Positions 62,938 through 64,000 of a DNA stretch of 64,000 nt are shown here, piece after piece. Source of the stretch: Actinotalea endophytica (GTDB lineage Bacteria > Actinomycetota > Actinomycetes > Actinomycetales > Cellulomonadaceae); assembly GCF_025717005.1 (NCBI RefSeq), contig NZ_JAOVZU010000003.1:62001-126000 (forward strand), read 5' to 3'. A program made the translations under genes and the position numbers. How positions within the stretch are numbered: position 1 is the first letter of the stretch; each line of letters starts with the position of its first letter. The notes under the pieces were generated by a model, which searched no databases, had not been told where the DNA came from, and saw only the letters and a list, made by a program, of their open reading frames with translations.

Positions 62938-63099
62938 GGTGTGGGTACCTCCTCGGTCGGCGCCGACCAGGTTCGCGGCTACCGCGTCGACCCCGTCGTC
63001 GACGCGCCGGACCAGCGCGGCATCTCGAACGTATCCGACTTCGGATCTTTTTGCTAGACCCTGACTTAAAGCAAGCGCGGAGCCCGCAACTCTGCCAAG
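62938..63099. promoter_or_regulatory. divergent promoter region with a 14-bp palindrome
   Basis: ATCCGA-CT-TCGGAT (63033-63046) is a perfect palindrome with 6-bp arms in the middle of the region between the transporter operon and the ROK gene. A weaker repeat TTGCT (63051-63055)/AGCAA (63070-63074) lies next to it. Both are candidate ROK operators. Confidence 0.5.
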
Positions 63100-64000
63100 A
63101 TGCACAGCGTGAAGGGGCCGTCGGACGTCGCCGAGATTCGCCGAGCGAACCTCGCCCTGACCCTGCAGACCCTCGACGAGCTCGCCCCCTGCTCACGCAC
63201 CGACCTGCGGCACGCGACCGGTCTGGTCAGCGGCTCGGTCTCCAGCCTGGTCGACGAGCTGGTCGCCCGGGGCCTGGTGGTCGAACCCGGCCAGACCACG
63301 TCCAACGGCCGTGGGCGGCCCCGTCGCGTCCTCGGGCTGAACCCGCTCAGGGTGGTCGGTGTCGCGGTCCAGCTGACCCCGCTCGAGGTGATCGCGGAGG
63401 TCCGCGACCTCGGCGGCGAGCTGAGGTGGCAGGTGCGCCAGCCGCACGGCATCAGGCACGGCGTCAGCGACGATCTCGTCGCCGCGCTCGTCGACGCCGC
63501 CCTCCAGGCGGAGGCCGCGGCCGCGCAGATCGCGGGCGCCTGGGTCTGCGGCACGGTGGTCGGGGTCCCCGGCCCCGTCGCCTCGGGTCGGGTGCTCGCC
63601 GACTCGATCGAGTTCGGCACCCCACGGACCGACCTGTTCGAGCCGCTCCGGGAGCGCCTTCCCGCCGGCCGCGACCTGGTCGTGATGAACGACGGCCGGC
63701 TCGGCGCGGTGGCCGAGTACTCCGCGATCCCGCCCCGCGAACGCCCGCGCTCGATGGCCTACCTGACCGGGGGCAAGGGCGTCAGCGGTGGGCTGATCGT
63801 CGCCGGGATGCCCCACCTCGGCGCCCACCTGATGGCCGGCGAGTGCGGACACATCAGCGTCGCCATGGACGGCCCGCCGTGCGACTGCGGAGCGCGCGGC
63901 TGCCTCACGCTCTACCTGGGCACCGACGCCCTCTTCGCGGCGACCGACCTCACCACCCTCGCGGCCGACCGCGGCCAGGACGTCGCACTCGTCCGGCTCG
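63100..64000 (+). CDS. ROK family transcriptional regulator, 3' end cut by the window
   Basis: The visible 300 residues begin with a winged-helix domain (ALTLQTLDELAPCSRTDLRHATGLVSGSVSSLVDELVARGLV), followed by the ROK sugar-kinase-like fold: VVGVPGPVASG, VMNDGRLGAVAEY, the zinc site GECGHISVAMDGPPCDCGARGCL. ROK repressors bind a sugar and release DNA. It is divergent from the sugar transporter and should control it. ATG 63100 or GTG 63109 may be the start. The gene runs on past base 64000. Confidence 0.92.
   Translation, partial: MHSVKGPSDVAEIRRANLALTLQTLDELAPCSRTDLRHATGLVSGSVSSLVDELVARGLVVEPGQTTSNGRGRPRRVLGLNPLRVVGVAVQLTPLEVIAEVRDLGGELRWQVRQPHGIRHGVSDDLVAALVDAALQAEAAAAQIAGAWVCGTVVGVPGPVASGRVLADSIEFGTPRTDLFEPLRERLPAGRDLVVMNDGRLGAVAEYSAIPPRERPRSMAYLTGGKGVSGGLIVAGMPHLGAHLMAGECGHISVAMDGPPCDCGARGCLTLYLGTDALFAATDLTTLAADRGQDVALVRL

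Noticed and set aside
62938-63105. A longer hydrolase beginning at 63105
   Set aside because: The added N-terminal residues would run through the divergent promoter and its palindrome; GAGGAGG about ten bases before GTG 62937 supports the shorter form.

Overview
The window is GC-rich (roughly 70% or more by eye), densely coded DNA of actinobacterial type. Signs of this are many GTG starts, ATGA/GTGA start-stop overlaps, apparently leaderless genes with a TANNNT -10 six or seven bases before the start, a DUF3145 gene, and PadR/ArsR/DtxR/ROK regulators. An anaerobic ribonucleotide reductase (nrdDG), a pyruvate:ferredoxin oxidoreductase, an [FeFe]-hydrogenase and a molybdenum nitrogenase point to a facultatively or strictly anaerobic diazotroph. 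A Cellulomonadaceae-like member of the Micrococcales is my best guess, but that is an inference, not something the sequence proves.

Layout. 1-229: 3' end of fabF. 288-7999: a membrane protein, a TetR regulator and a tight operon of amino-acid/amine permease, EtfB, EtfA, an ornithine-cyclodeaminase-family protein, an FAD amine oxidase-like enzyme and a membrane cytochrome b; together these look like a dehydrogenase route feeding electrons from an amine into the membrane. 8024-10825: DUF3145, peptide deformylase and small envelope proteins. 10797-15451: a metal-homeostasis island (P1B ATPase fused to hemerythrin, DtxR/MntR regulator, ArsR regulator, His-rich CDF exporter). 15458-18272: nrdG/nrdD preceded by two pairs of NrdR-like boxes. 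18526-20213: a GNAT enzyme and a methyltransferase.

20236-42062, all on the minus strand, is the core of the window. In transcription order it holds a molybdate module (TOBE-domain regulator, modA, modB, modC); nifH, nifD, nifK, nifE, nifN, nifB, nifJ, nifV; a 1059-residue fusion of a 2Fe-2S domain, a GltD-like NADPH/FAD module and an [FeFe]-hydrogenase; and an SsuABC-like ABC transporter. The nitrogenase is clostridial in type: NifD carries the extra block of about 55 residues and NifK lacks the N-terminal extension. No nifI1/nifI2, nifA, nifU, nifS or nifX gene is present. The expected flow is pyruvate -> NifJ -> ferredoxin/flavodoxin -> NifH -> NifDK, with NifB, NifEN and NifV making FeMo-co from imported molybdate and homocitrate, and the hydrogenase exchanging electrons between NADPH and H2.

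42211-53448: rifampin ADP-ribosyltransferase (arr), a PadR-ABC-FtsX operon with an unusual G/C homopolymer, an OhrR-type regulator with glutathione peroxidase, a secreted HNH nuclease with DUF4214 repeats, a CAU-anticodon tRNA, a GGDEF protein, and small conserved proteins. 53499-57939: tRNA-Asn, then an operon of winged-helix regulator, cystathionine beta-synthase, a cystathionine gamma-synthase/lyase and a 2-oxoglutarate-type oxygenase. 58139-64000: a ribose-type sugar ABC transporter with an esterase and a divergent ROK regulator cut by the window end.
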